Shown here piece by piece: positions 34,331 through 44,764 of a stretch of DNA of 64,000 bases (the stretch's first letter is position 1; every line of letters begins with the position of its first letter). Both the position numbers and the translations under genes were made by a program. Source of the DNA: Rhyzopertha dominica (taxonomy: Eukaryota; Arthropoda; Insecta; Coleoptera; Bostrichidae); the NCBI GenBank assembly GCA_025024175.1, contig QCXZ01000041.1, positions 51,889,786 to 51,953,785 on the forward strand, read 5' to 3'. Below the pieces are notes generated by a model. It ran no database searches and was not told the origin of the DNA. It saw only the letters and a program-made list of their open reading frames with translations.

Positions 34331-35335
34331 AAAAACATTTTCTTGCGTGGATAAAATGCTATCGAAACACTTATACAATTAATAGCTATATATTTTCACT
34401 TTTGTCACTGCTACTCTGTCTTTTATAAAACATACAATTTTTGTGCGATTACTTGAAGGTATTATAATGCGTTTCTTACCAGCGTTGGATCATAAAGGGT
34501 TGTAGATTGTTTGGTGGGATGACTTATATGTGCCCTATCGAACTCCAATTTTGTATCGTAGAGGTAAATAATCGCAAATCCTTTTATTGCAAGAAGCGAT
34601 TTTATTCCAGCCTCTTTTACCTGAGATTTATTTCATACCATACAATGACATCTCTTCCCTATGGCACTACAAATTGTTAAATTCAGGCTTTTTTAAGAAA
34701 TACACACTCTGTCAAGTACAAACATACAGTTGCAAGGCATTCTTTGCAAATGTTGCTTAATAACTCTAGTTTTCTTTGAAGTCTAGCTTGATATCTTGTC
34801 TGTTTTTTTTATGCATCTTCAAGATAATTATAAAATTCTCTTTTAATTCGTACATTCACTCTGTCATCTAGCGAAGACCTTTGAAGTAAAATTGTCAAAT
34901 TTATCTCGAGTCCTATTACAGGGACACACAAAGTCCAAATTAAGTTATGTTTTAAAAATGCAGTTTGCTCCTTCCATACGAGTCAACTTGAAAAGTTGGC
35001 ACTAATTTTTTTTGGTTCAGCTCACTTCCTAAGTATTTTTCAGAAGTACTTTCGCAGTTGTAAGGACCGATATATTTTGGAAACAGTTTGTTATGAGACT
35101 TTATTTCATTTGGATTTTCTCTGAAAATTTCTTTGGAAGACTCTGTCGACCCGTACATATTGGTCGATATAAAACACCAACAATTACTTATTTACTTGCA
35201 GGTAATATCAAGTTTTATCTGCTCTATTTCATAAATTCCTTAACGTCTAAGTCTTGAAGATACGTGTTGGTTAGCTAATAATTAGAGTAAAATCATAAGA
35301 GGATCTCTTTAGGTTTAACTTTCTTTATCCCTTTT
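34330..35335 (-). other. Unassigned minus-strand coding scraps
   Basis: Interrupted minus-strand frames include MFFSYVEHRSEC near 34320, SSLDDRVNVRIKREFYNYLE near 34880-34820 and an ORF at 34952-35158 with KLFPKYIGPYNC. They may belong to the same element as the recombinase remnant. No family was recognised. Confidence 0.3.
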
Positions 35336-35339
35336 CATG

Positions 35340-35690
35340 ATGTTCTGGAAACAACCTTCACTTATTCTTATCCTTTACAGTGAATCTTCATGGTGGCCTC
35401 CTAACTGTAGTGGACGTTCGCACAACAGCCTTCTCATTTTCTTCCGATTTAATAACCCTAAGGGTGGTTGGGCGTTTCCTGGACCACTGCAAAATTTCTT
35501 GATAATGTGTACGCATTTGCTTGATTTCAATGCTTTTCCCGCGATTTCCGTACATCCACCATGCATAAACCATCCCAATGTGCCAATGCCATCCAACAGC
35601 TGCAACTTCAATTACTTTCAAGACGGTAGTCCCGTCACAATTCTAACTATTCGCATATGCAAACCATTTTTATCGCATCCTTTGCAAAGT
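35340..35690 (-). pseudogene. Possible piggyBac-type transposase remnant
   Basis: A minus-strand frame reads GWHWHIGMVYAWWMYGNRGK then SIEIKQMRTHY. The pattern Trp-x-Trp followed by a hydrophobic helix, then xxLKQFRT, resembles the region after the third catalytic Asp in piggyBac-type transposases (KKWxWPxxxxxLDxxxxNAW). Three frames overlap, and no catalytic Asp or terminal repeat was found. The plus-strand 131-codon ORF here is a shadow. Confidence 0.35.
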
Positions 35691-35945
35691 TGCGGCAGCG
35701 TCGTCGTCGTTTCGCTTATCGGTCCGGGATGACGTGGAATGTTTGGCGTTTTGTCGAGGCCTCTTTATCCTGTCAGGCTGCCTACAGATTGATTCCCGGT
35801 ATGACAAGTTGATTAAGTCGTTTAATTAAGTTATTTAATTGGCGCGCGGCGTACCGACCGCGGTACCGGTGCACCACAATACGGTTTGTTCAATTAGGCT
35901 TGCTGTTAACCCGCAGACGAACGGGGAGTCTGATGCACTAGGTTC
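35640..35945. promoter_or_regulatory. GC-richer island, candidate regulatory module
   Basis: CpG-rich sequence with CGTCGTCGTCG, a TTTAATTAAG homeodomain-type core and the palindrome ACCGCGGT at 35857-35864 inside a run of KpnI-like GGTACC steps. No ORF crosses it. Confidence 0.4.
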
Positions 35946-36990
35946 TAAAGCTCTGGTGTTGACGAAACAATGAGTTTTTTGCAGGGTCTTTTTATTGCAT
36001 AATTCCAGCATCATTTAAAAAGCGCTTATAAGAATTCACATATTTATTTACACACATTCCTTGGCGTATTTATTTTTTACTGTTTTGCACATTTTTGCTT
36101 TTATTAACCTAATTATATCATAATCAACTATGGAAAGGAAGTACTTTTAAACCATTTTGTAGTAATACTACTTCTATACTAGTATTTTTGTAGACACATT
36201 AAATTCGGTGTTCATGATAGTCAGTTTAGCTTATTTACAATGAATATATTATTTCACTTTCGTTAATACGAAGCAACAAACTTTAATATCCCATTAATTT
36301 ATTTATGACGGGGTTTCACAACAATGCATCGTCATCCAACTGAATTAATTTTTGATTAATTTAACTACGAAATTGTTCCATGACCGAAGGACATGTTGAT
36401 AAAGTACTGCGCATCTTAATTTCTAATAATTCAGCTAATATTGCTTTCAGATGCAAGAAAACATTGCCAAATATCTTTATAAAACCCCAACTTTCCCTTC
36501 TTATTCTGACTGAATAAACATTAATAGACAGACGATTGACATAGACTTGTAACGGTTTGACAGTATATATTTTTATATAAGCCTCTTCCTACTGCACACT
36601 CTTCCATAATAAAAAATGCTTTCCGGCGGGAGTGCTAGTGTTAGTTGATTATAAGAAAGTGGTTGTTAAATTTGAACTACTGATGACTAAAACTAAATTT
36701 ACTCCCACGTAAGTCAAAGTTGATGTCTAGGTTTAATTAGTACCTTCAATTGAGTAAAACAAAAATAATAAATTATATATATAAACATATGGTTTAGTAT
36801 AAAAACACAAGTGAACGCAAAATAAACATTCGTCTTATATAATACATAAGCACACACAAAATGGAACACGTATATTTACAGTGTACCCAAAATTTGCAGC
36901 AGATGCATTGTACCATCTCTTTTTTTATGTCTTTATATGGACTATTTGCTTTAGTATGTTTCGTTATTTACATTTCAAAGATTTCAGTAA
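35945..36990. other. No recognisable gene
   Basis: AT-rich sequence without coding-like frames or internal repeats that I can see. Confidence 0.55.
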
Positions 36991-38580
36991 AGGTGCGATT
37001 TCTTCAAAATTCACAAACATTTATGAGGTTTTACTAATGGATGGAACTTGATTGGGTGTTCTGGATTGCAGAAATATCTAGGTTCCAATAACAACACAGA
37101 TTTCGACAAATTCTCATCGTCGTCAGTAAAACTGCCTTCCTGATTTATGGAGGCTGCATCAATGTTGCTTTTACCTCCTTCTTCACCAAGAGCTGGTGAA
37201 GCATTTCCAAATCAAATAGTTCCTGATGATGGCCATATGCATGATGATGTAAAACCAAATGATTGCGTTTGTTCAATTGTGGCTGCTCATTCGTACATTT
37301 TATTCAACAGCTTACAACCTAATTTTGTGTTACTCTATTGTCCACATAAGATCTTAACCATCTTTCCATTGCTTGAATATAGTACACACCNACAGTTTTG
37401 AAAAACAAGCGANCAAATAGTGCAAAAGATGCGTAGTATCTCCTGGTAACTGCAAAATATGACTCCATTTTCACGAGCTGTGATAATAGCATCTCAGTTC
37501 TTACAATGTCTTTCATCTAGAAGGAGTAGGATTTTTTTACTTGCTGAAACCATATAACCACAAGTATGGTAAGTGCGAAAAGGTACTAGGGAAATCGCAA
37601 AATATGCTGCACTAGTCAATCCTCTATGGCAAGAGAGAATGTGGAATTCCTCCCTAGGATTGTCTTTGAATCGCCTGTAACCATCTTCTGTTCTCCTGAG
37701 TATACGAATTTAATCAATTAGATCACTTTGTCATGTGTAAATGAACATTAAATTAGCAGCTCAAAAGCCTTCCACATTGAACCCCTTTCAATTTAGGCCA
37801 CTATTTATAGTTCAAATTTGGTATCCACTAAATGTCTTAATGTTCATTATATATGTATGGAATTAGCTTCAAACACTGCTACTTTACTGAAGGTATAAAA
37901 TCTGATATTACCGCCGTTAATGGTACCTACCTATAAATTTCATTAGCTAAGTGCATTTTCAACTGCATCATACTGACGCAATAATAGCAGTGCAACTGGA
38001 GAGCTGTTATTTAGTTCAGATTGGGCTCGATTTCGGCTGCCTACAAATATACAAATGTCAAATATCACTTTGTCATGCTGTTTGAGATTTATTATATTTG
38101 ATACTGTACTATCGTCTTCTAGATGTGAAGACGAATTTTATTATTTGATGTCCATGTGCTAGTTAACAGTGATATGCTATTGAAGGGATCTCTACTTTTT
38201 GTTCTGAAAGTGTTAAGCATAAAAATGCTACCTAACTTTTTCCATAAATTATTTAGGTAGTCAAAACAAAGGATGCGAGAACGAGATACTTTTTTATATA
38301 TATTTTAACATTACACTAAGTATGCTTATTTTTACCCATTCATTTGAGATGCTCCCTTCTTGTTATCAACCGAGCTGAAGTGTTGATGAATGAGGGATCA
38401 TCAGTTGATAAAAATGGTCAAAAGATTTGCTTGCTCATCATCTTCATTTGCTCCCTCTTCTTTTGGATGGACTAATTCTTCTTGTCCCTTTACTTTATTG
38501 TGAAAAGCTTCAGATTCAATTACTACCTTATTTTATCACGACAAGTTGAATTAGAAGTGTTCTGTGCTACTTTATCTAAC
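36990..38580 (-). other. Unassigned, possibly coding relic on minus strand
   Basis: Minus-strand frames such as MKDIVRTEMLLSQLVKMESY (ORF 37319-37516), GYRRFKDNPREEFHILSCHR near 37680 and an acidic stretch GSFTDDDENLSKS near 37120 look more like protein than random AT-rich text. Two ambiguous bases (37391, 37413) lie here. A decayed mobile-element gene is likely, but I cannot name it. Confidence 0.3.
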
Positions 38581-38584
38581 CTAG

Positions 38585-38850
38585 ATGACCTGCTCGACAT
38601 TTACCACTGCCAGTTCCATCTTTAGCCCGAGAACAGTTGAGCGAAGCCGCAAAGTCGACCGCAGGTCACTAGCATCGGGTTTCTGTTGTTTTCAGCGTTC
38701 CTACTCGATGACATCAAACCGTTTGAAACACTATAGCCAATATTCGAACAGGTGGATTTCCTCCAGCCGAGTCCATTAAAACCATATGTCGCTTAACGAT
38801 TATGTTGCCTCGTCTAAATGGGCCCTCTTTGTGTGCTGCGCAACCAGTAT
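38585..38850. promoter_or_regulatory. GC-richer island, candidate regulatory module
   Basis: A balanced-composition block with CGCAGGTCAC, CAGTTGAGCG and TTAACGATTATG. The small plus-strand ORF at 38585-38779 has no recognisable domain. Confidence 0.3.
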
Positions 38851-40370
38851 CGAGAGCAGAACAATAAAATACAAATGTATGCATGCCTCCGGCCTAATAA
38901 TACGTTTACAAATTACGATCCAGATACAGTAGCATTCCACAAGACGTGTAGAGGCGGTGCTTAATTATTCACTTTATATATAATATCCTTCGCTGACTAT
39001 TTGTTAATAGATTACTGGCAGCGGACGTAAGACGACAGTAGCGTGCTGAGGGGTGGTTCGAGGGTGTCGATTGCTGAGTTGAGCAGAACTTACAGTATAA
39101 TGACGTCACGGAATCTGACGGTTTAACTTAATGTTTGCAAGATTATGATCCTCAAATTGTTAAAATAAAATGTTTCGTTATGTAAGGTTGCATACCATAT
39201 CCGGTTTTACATAGCCATTTACCATTACGATAGTTGACATTGTAGTTTCTTTATTGTACACAAAAACACAGCTCTCAAATGAAACTATAATAACTCCATC
39301 AAGTTACTGTTGGACTATCCACACACAACTCCTGAGAAGCCTCTTGTAACGCACCGTGGATTTCGGCAACCCTTTTTTGGGCAGTATTTGAATTTTGATA
39401 TACGTACATTAATCCGCTACAGTGACGCGTTCCACTGCATCAAACGACCCCGATTTAAGAATTTTTTACACATAAGCTGAGTGAACTACCGGCGCTCTAT
39501 ATATAGCTAAGTGATGTCCCAGTGATAGACTCTTATAATTTGACAGCACTCGTGGTACACCCTCCAGATATAGTTCACATTTATGTAAACTTTTGCCCAT
39601 TTAGCATTACTAAGAAATATTCAGGCAGCTGTTTTACACACTATTGTGTGCCATTGTTGTTATCTAGTCGTCATTTTCACCTGACGAGTTGAAATAAAAG
39701 CGAAACTCGATTCACGCCATTCGACTGATGTAGATATCTTTTTGGCAAAACAGTATTTTTCTGCTACCACTTTTACCAGTATTTTTGTTATACGATTAAC
39801 CCAAAAATTACTTTTTTTATTCTCTCATTTCAAAGTTGACATAACTCTGAGTATAATATTGTATCTGATACATACTGAACTTTAGTTAACTTATCACCTT
39901 GCTTTCGTTGTCATAATATGTATGAACCTGCATACTTTATTTGCCAGAAGAAGGTAGATAAATTTTTAGTGGGTTCTTTGGATAAATGGAAAATGCCTCA
40001 ACAGTACGGATGCAAGCGATGAAGTATACAATGTTACAACTAAATGTTTACATCTATTACAACTTTTGAAAGGCTCTTTAAACTTTTCGGGTTGCTAATG
40101 TTTCGCTTGCTATTGCGGTAGGTACTGTCAGAAGTTTTGGACGGTTTTTACATTCCACATTTGACCGTGATAAATTATTTAGTGTTGCCATTTTGGGAAC
40201 CCGCATAAAGCATAAAAAAATCCGTATTATCCGCTTGAAATTTTTGGAAGGGCGCTCACGTCACGCCACTGGAAATTAGCCATCACCACTGGTCCATTAG
40301 AAAGTAGCCACTAAACGTTCAGAAGAATATAACCCCAGCGGCATTTCCTAGTGACGTAACGATTTTCATC
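38850..40370. other. Mostly empty; CRE-like site
   Basis: No gene was recognised. A perfect CRE palindrome TGACGTCA lies at 39101-39108, in a slightly GC-richer patch at about 39010-39130. Confidence 0.45.
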
Positions 40371-40770
40371 CATATCATTGATCTAATAGGTTATTGTATC
40401 CCGGTGGCTACGGCTGCGTAATGGCGATCGCGATTGCTTATTACCGACAAAAAAGACCAGGCTTGCGCGGGGGCTATCTCTTATGTTAATGGGTCCAGAT
40501 TGCTTATAAATTATTATCGGGTATGCGGTGGTATTTTGCAATTGTTTTCGTGGTGCAATCGGAGATAATGGAAGAAATTGCGGTCTTAATTGGTCATTGT
40601 TAAGGTAATTGCTCGCAATTAAGTTGCTCCTTCTCGGAAAGGCACGGTGCTCTTATTGTCGGGCGTTTTGTTTTTGTTTTTGCTCTCCGGATGGTATTAT
40701 TATCAGTGCGTTATGGACATACGCCTCTGCAGCTCGGTGGGAATAAAAATAAGATGAAACGGGCTGCAGT
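40370..40770. promoter_or_regulatory. GC-richer island, candidate regulatory module
   Basis: Contains GGCGATCGCGATTGC, repeated TTGCAATT/GCAATTAAG type cores and TTAATTGGTCATTG. No ORF of note. Confidence 0.4.
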
Positions 40771-40799
40771 AAAAAGGAGAAATAGAATAGAACGACATT

Positions 40800-41100
40800 T
40801 TTTAGTAACCCTAATCTGTTATTTTAATTGAACAAAACTCATTGGTTCGTTTTTTTAATAGCACCATAACTGCTGCAGACTTATCTTTGTCCACTTCCGC
40901 TTACGCAGAGGATTTCCGAACTCTAAATTCTTTCACTGATAGCAGATCACCACCAATTTTCACAAGCATGGCAGCTGATTTTCCAATTTTAATACGTAGT
41001 AACTTTCTTTGGAATAATTCCAGTACTATCGATGATGAAAACGTCTTCAATGTATTTACTATTTCTATAGTTAATGAATAATCGTCTAATTTTTAGAATG
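40800..41100 (-). pseudogene. Possible retroelement C-terminal remnant
   Basis: A minus-strand frame reads KYIEDVFIIDSTGIIPKKVT, resembling the VIxATGIIPKxL segment near the end of some insect retroelement polyproteins. The following text is in another frame and diverges. The plus-strand ORF at 40842-41081 lies opposite and has no recognised domain. Confidence 0.25.
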
Positions 41101-41690
41101 GGAAGTCACAGATCAGCGTACTCTTGATACAAGTTATATACATTAAAGTGCAACCAAAACTTTCGTACTCGTATTTTCAAATCATCTACAGTCAACTGAG
41201 TAAGTTTGTCTCCGGAAGGGGTCAAAAGATATCCAAAATTAATACAACCTAAACAAGAATATTTGAAAAAGCAGTCTACAATTAATATTCAACCTTTTCA
41301 GGCAACCAACTATGATCATCTGTTTCCCAAAGAAATTTGCTTATACATCCTCTCCAGTTATGCAATCTACAACACCAGACTTGGTACCTATATCATTTCA
41401 TAGTGAGCTTCAACACTGAATCCTTGGTCAACAACAACTTGGGGAAAAGTATTTCGGATTTATTACTATTGATTATTATTTCGCATTTACCATCGTTGTA
41501 TTCTTATTTTTTGCACTATTTATGGAAATCTTCGAATTCCTTCAGAAATTTCCCTTTAGTTATTCTAACATCTAATCTGGATTCCCATATTTTTTCTCTT
41601 GCACAGAAACACTTGCATTTGCACCCCAACTTGTACCAATAAGCCTTTGCACGATGTTATTTCTAGACTGTAATTTTTTAACGATGTTTT
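41100..41690. other. No recognisable gene
   Basis: Two overlapping plus-strand ORFs (41206-41403, 41337-41642) of AT-rich composition. They could be decayed 5-prime parts of the Jockey-type element that follows, but no endonuclease motif is visible. Confidence 0.4.
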
Positions 41691-42790
41691 CTACATGTTT
41701 GATAAACGTTTACAGGTCGACGTCGTGTCTACTGATTTGAAAAATGGTTTTGATCGTGTTAATCATTACTTTCTATTGAATAAACTGCGAAATTTTAATT
41801 TCTGCGATGGGCTTGTCTCTGTTGTTGTCTCTTTTGATGGATAGGCGGCAATTTGTTGAGCATGGTGGTTTCAGATCTAACACTTTTCATGCGACTAGTG
41901 GAGTGGTTCAGGGTTCGATCCTGGGCCCACAATTATTCATAATATTTTTAAATCATGTAGTGAAATCGCCTAAATGTAATGTTTATATGTATGCCGATGA
42001 CTTAAAAATACTGAGGGCCATAGATTCTTATTTGGACTGCTTTCTTCTTCATCAGGATATTGACAATTTAAATAGATGGTGTTTCACGAACAAACGAATT
42101 AAATATTAATAAGTGCAAAATAGTGACCTTCGGCAGAAAAATGTACACTTTTTCTACAACATCTCAGGGAATGTACTTTCCAGATGTGATGAAATTAGAG
42201 ACTTAGGTGGTATCGTTGACTGTAAGTTGTCTTTTGTTCAGCACATTGTTTCACGAACAAACGAATTAAATATTAATAAGTGCAAAATACACCTTCGACA
42301 GAAAAAATGTACACATTAACTTTTTCTACAACATCTCAGGGAATGTACTTTCCAGATGTGATGAAATTAGAGACTTAGGTGTTATCGTTGACTGCAAGTT
42401 CTCTTTTGTTCAGCACATTGAAAATGTTGCGGCTGCTGCACTTAAGACTCTGGGGTTCATTATGCGAAAGACTTCTGAATTCAACAACATTTTTGCTATA
42501 CCGTTATTGTTTTATGCCTTAGTTAGATCTAAGTAAGAATACTGCAGTGTAATTTGGAGTCCTTACCAGCAGCAATATATTGATCTGTTGGAAAATATTA
42601 TAAGAAAGTTTTCCAAGTATCTCTACTTTAAAATGTTTGATGTTTACCCTACAAGACATTGTGATCAGAGCGCGCTATTAAATGTTGTTAATGAAGTCTC
42701 TCTTGAGAGTAGACGAAAATTGGCATCTATTGTTTTCTTGCAGAAACTTATTTGCGGTAAAATAGTAGTACTCTTCTTAATAGCAGATCG
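41690..42790 (+). pseudogene. Jockey-type non-LTR reverse transcriptase remnant
   Basis: The domain begins near 41716 with VDVVSTDLKNGFDRVNHYFL (palm motif A, usually D-x-x-KAFDxVxH). It continues in the ORF at 41807-42109 with SGVVQGSILGPQLFIIFLNH (motif B) and MYADDLKI (motif C, catalytic YADD intact). After the internal duplication at 42081-42420 the thumb and C-terminus follow: LKTLGFIMRK, RSKYEYCSVIWSPYQQ-like text with a stop, and LENIIRKFSKYLYFKMFDVY (ORF 42588-42860). Frameshifts and stops show it is dead. The endonuclease is missing. Confidence 0.8.
42081..42420 (+). repeat. Internal tandem duplication, about 167 bp
   Basis: Copy one (42081-42247) and copy two (42248-42420) both start GTTTCACGAACAAACGAATT and end GTTCAGCACATT. 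Copy two has a few substitutions and a small insertion near CACATTAAC. The duplication lies downstream of the YADD motif and repeats part of the reverse transcriptase. Confidence 0.9.
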
Positions 42791-43070
42791 CCTGCTCCCT
42801 TTTATTACAGTGTACCCTCCACTCAACATTATTTCAACTGCGCCATTTAATGGCATTTAAGTTATATAATTATATTATGTCTAACAGTAACTTTGATACT
42901 TTTTATGACAACTTTTCATATGTCATAGAGTATTCAAAAAATATTAGATGTTATATACTAAGATTTTATGTATACACGACCTAAGTGTTATATATGAGAC
43001 GTGACAAATAAAAAGGAAATTGCCGACAGTTAACTTAGAAATCGTGTGAAATAAAAGGTGGGCTTTTCTT

Positions 43071-43076
43071 TATAAG
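43071..43076 (+). promoter_or_regulatory. TATA box of the carboxypeptidase gene
   Basis: TATAAG lies 39 bp upstream of the ATG at 43110. With usual spacing transcription would start near 43100, giving a leader of only about ten bases. Confidence 0.45.
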
Positions 43077-43109
43077 ACAATCAAAACACCACTGAACATA
43101 ATGTAAACG

Positions 43110-44157
43110 ATGGGTTTCCCTACTGCCGCGTGTTCACTGCTGCTTCTTGCATCAAGTGCCCTCTGTAGGAGCGTGGTTCCCATAAATCCAACCGGACTGA
43201 CTTCTGATGGTTACAAATCTCTCTTACAATTCCATCGCTATGACACAGTAAATTAAATATACCGAAGGTATCGTATAAAAACCGCTCGTTTTGTAGATCG
43301 TAGCATATTTGCAACGCTTAGCTCAAGACTACGACGAGTTTGTGACCTTGGAAGAAATCGGTCAAACCCACGAAGGAAGAAAGCTCTACGTGGTTAAAAT
43401 ATCGAGTGGAGGAACGAAACCTGCCATATTCATCGACGCAGGGATACACGCTAGAGAATGGATTGCTCCAGCCACAGCTTTGTACATAATCCACCAGCTG
43501 TTGGAAGTTCCAAGCAACAAACGCCTGTTCGAAAACGTCGATTGGTATATTCTTCCCGTTGTCAATCCCGATGGTTACGAATATTCCCACAAAACAGAGC
43601 GACTTTGGCGCAAAAACCGCGAACCTGGAATGGAATGCTACGGCACTGATGGAAACAGAAACTACGGTTATGAGTGGGGCGGGAAAGGATCAAGTTCCGA
43701 TGAGTGCAGTGAAATTTACAGAGGAACGCACGCCTTCTCTGCTGCTGAGACTGCAGCCATCAGAGATTTCGTCCTGGGTATTCCCAACATTAAATTATAC
43801 CTTTCTTTACATAGCTACGCCCAGTCTTTCTTATATCCATGGGGGTACGATACCGAGTATCCAGAAAACTATGAGGAGCTCAGAGTAGTTGCTGAGTTGG
43901 CCCAGAAGGCGATCCATGAAGAATATGGAACATATTACGAAGTGAGTAGCGGAGCAGAGCTTTATCCTGCAGCTGGAGGAAGCGATGACTGGTTTTATGG
44001 GGGAGCAAATGTCAAGTTGTCGTACACGTTTGAACTGGGAGGCGATTTTTTCATTGTGGATGAAAGTGAAATTGAAGACTTAGTGGGTGAAGCGTGGGTA
44101 GGAATCAAGGCCTTTCAAGGTTATGTGGAAAGAAAGTTTGGTAATCGATTAAATTGA
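43110..44157 (+). CDS. Carboxypeptidase B-like M14A metalloprotease
   Basis: Two exons (43110-43247 and 43297-44157) encode 332 residues. This is a secreted zinc exopeptidase that removes C-terminal residues. Residues 1-19 (MGFPTAACSLLLLASSALC) form a signal peptide. The catalytic domain shows the zinc ligands His97 and Glu100 (HAREW) and His218 (SLHSY), substrate residues Arg151, Asn166-Arg167 (GNRN) and Tyr269, and the general base Glu292 (TFELGG). The specificity position (CPA residue 255) is Asp276 in AAGGSDDW, as in B-type enzymes that prefer Lys or Arg. A Cys pair (160, 183) matches the family disulphide. Only about 25 residues separate the signal peptide from the mature fold, so the usual activation propeptide of about 90 residues is absent. 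TATA and polyadenylation signals flank it. Confidence 0.93.
43248..43296 (+). other. Intron of the carboxypeptidase gene
   Basis: A 49-bp intron with donor GTAAAT and acceptor TTTTGTAG. It joins HRYDT to IVAYLQRLAQ in phase 0, which restores the expected start of the M14A fold. It contains in-frame stops, so it must be removed. Confidence 0.85.
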
Positions 44158-44172
44158 GCATGCTAGCAGAAA

Positions 44173-44178
44173 AATAAA
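44173..44178 (+). terminator. Polyadenylation signal
   Basis: AATAAA sits 16 bases after the carboxypeptidase stop codon, followed by a T-rich stretch. Confidence 0.65.
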
Positions 44179-44189
44179 ATGTTTACTTC

Positions 44190-44762
44190 AAATAATTATC
44201 CATTATATTTTTCTTTCAATCTTTCTTAACAATCTCTGGGCATCCTAAATTTCAATGTTCAATATGTCCACCATTTTATAAATATACAAGTCTTCAGTCT
44301 ATTGAGAAAAGGGGTATTAGATGCACAAAGTTTATTTCTTCGAATACTGCCCCTTTTTTTCGTTTCCTGTCATCCACTGCCGTAAGTTGTGTTTGATATA
44401 CAACATCTTTTATGTATACCCATTTTTTAAATCTGGGGACTTGAGTAGTAAGTTTATTAGTCCACCTCTACTGCTTTATTTGCGCATCATATTAAGACAC
44501 ATATTTTTGAGCAATTCCGACAATGAGTTTTGCCCATTAACTCAACCATTTTTATGGGATGAGACCCTATTATTGGACACTCTTACATGCTTACTGCAAA
44601 AACGACCAATCAAAATGGAATATTGGCCTATCTGTGTGCGTATTAATAAAATTAAAAGAAAAAATAAATACTTCCATACTTAGGCATGTACCAAGGATTG
44701 TACTCCTATTTATTTGTTATACAATTATTACATTACAATCAAGACACATTTTATGTATGTTG
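44190..44762. other. No recognisable gene
   Basis: AT-rich spacer. The plus-strand ORF at 44321-44683 (120 codons) has no recognisable domain and AT-biased composition; I treat it as chance. Confidence 0.5.
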
Positions 44763-44764
44763 TA

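Noticed and set aside
35337..35732. 131-codon plus-strand ORF
   Set aside because: It lies opposite the piggyBac-like minus-strand frames and runs into a GC-rich island; composition suggests a shadow.
43318..43649. ORFs overlapping the carboxypeptidase on other frames
   Set aside because: Shadows of a strongly coding region.
44321..44683. 120-codon ORF downstream of the carboxypeptidase gene
   Set aside because: AT-biased residues, no domain, no splice context, just before a transposon.
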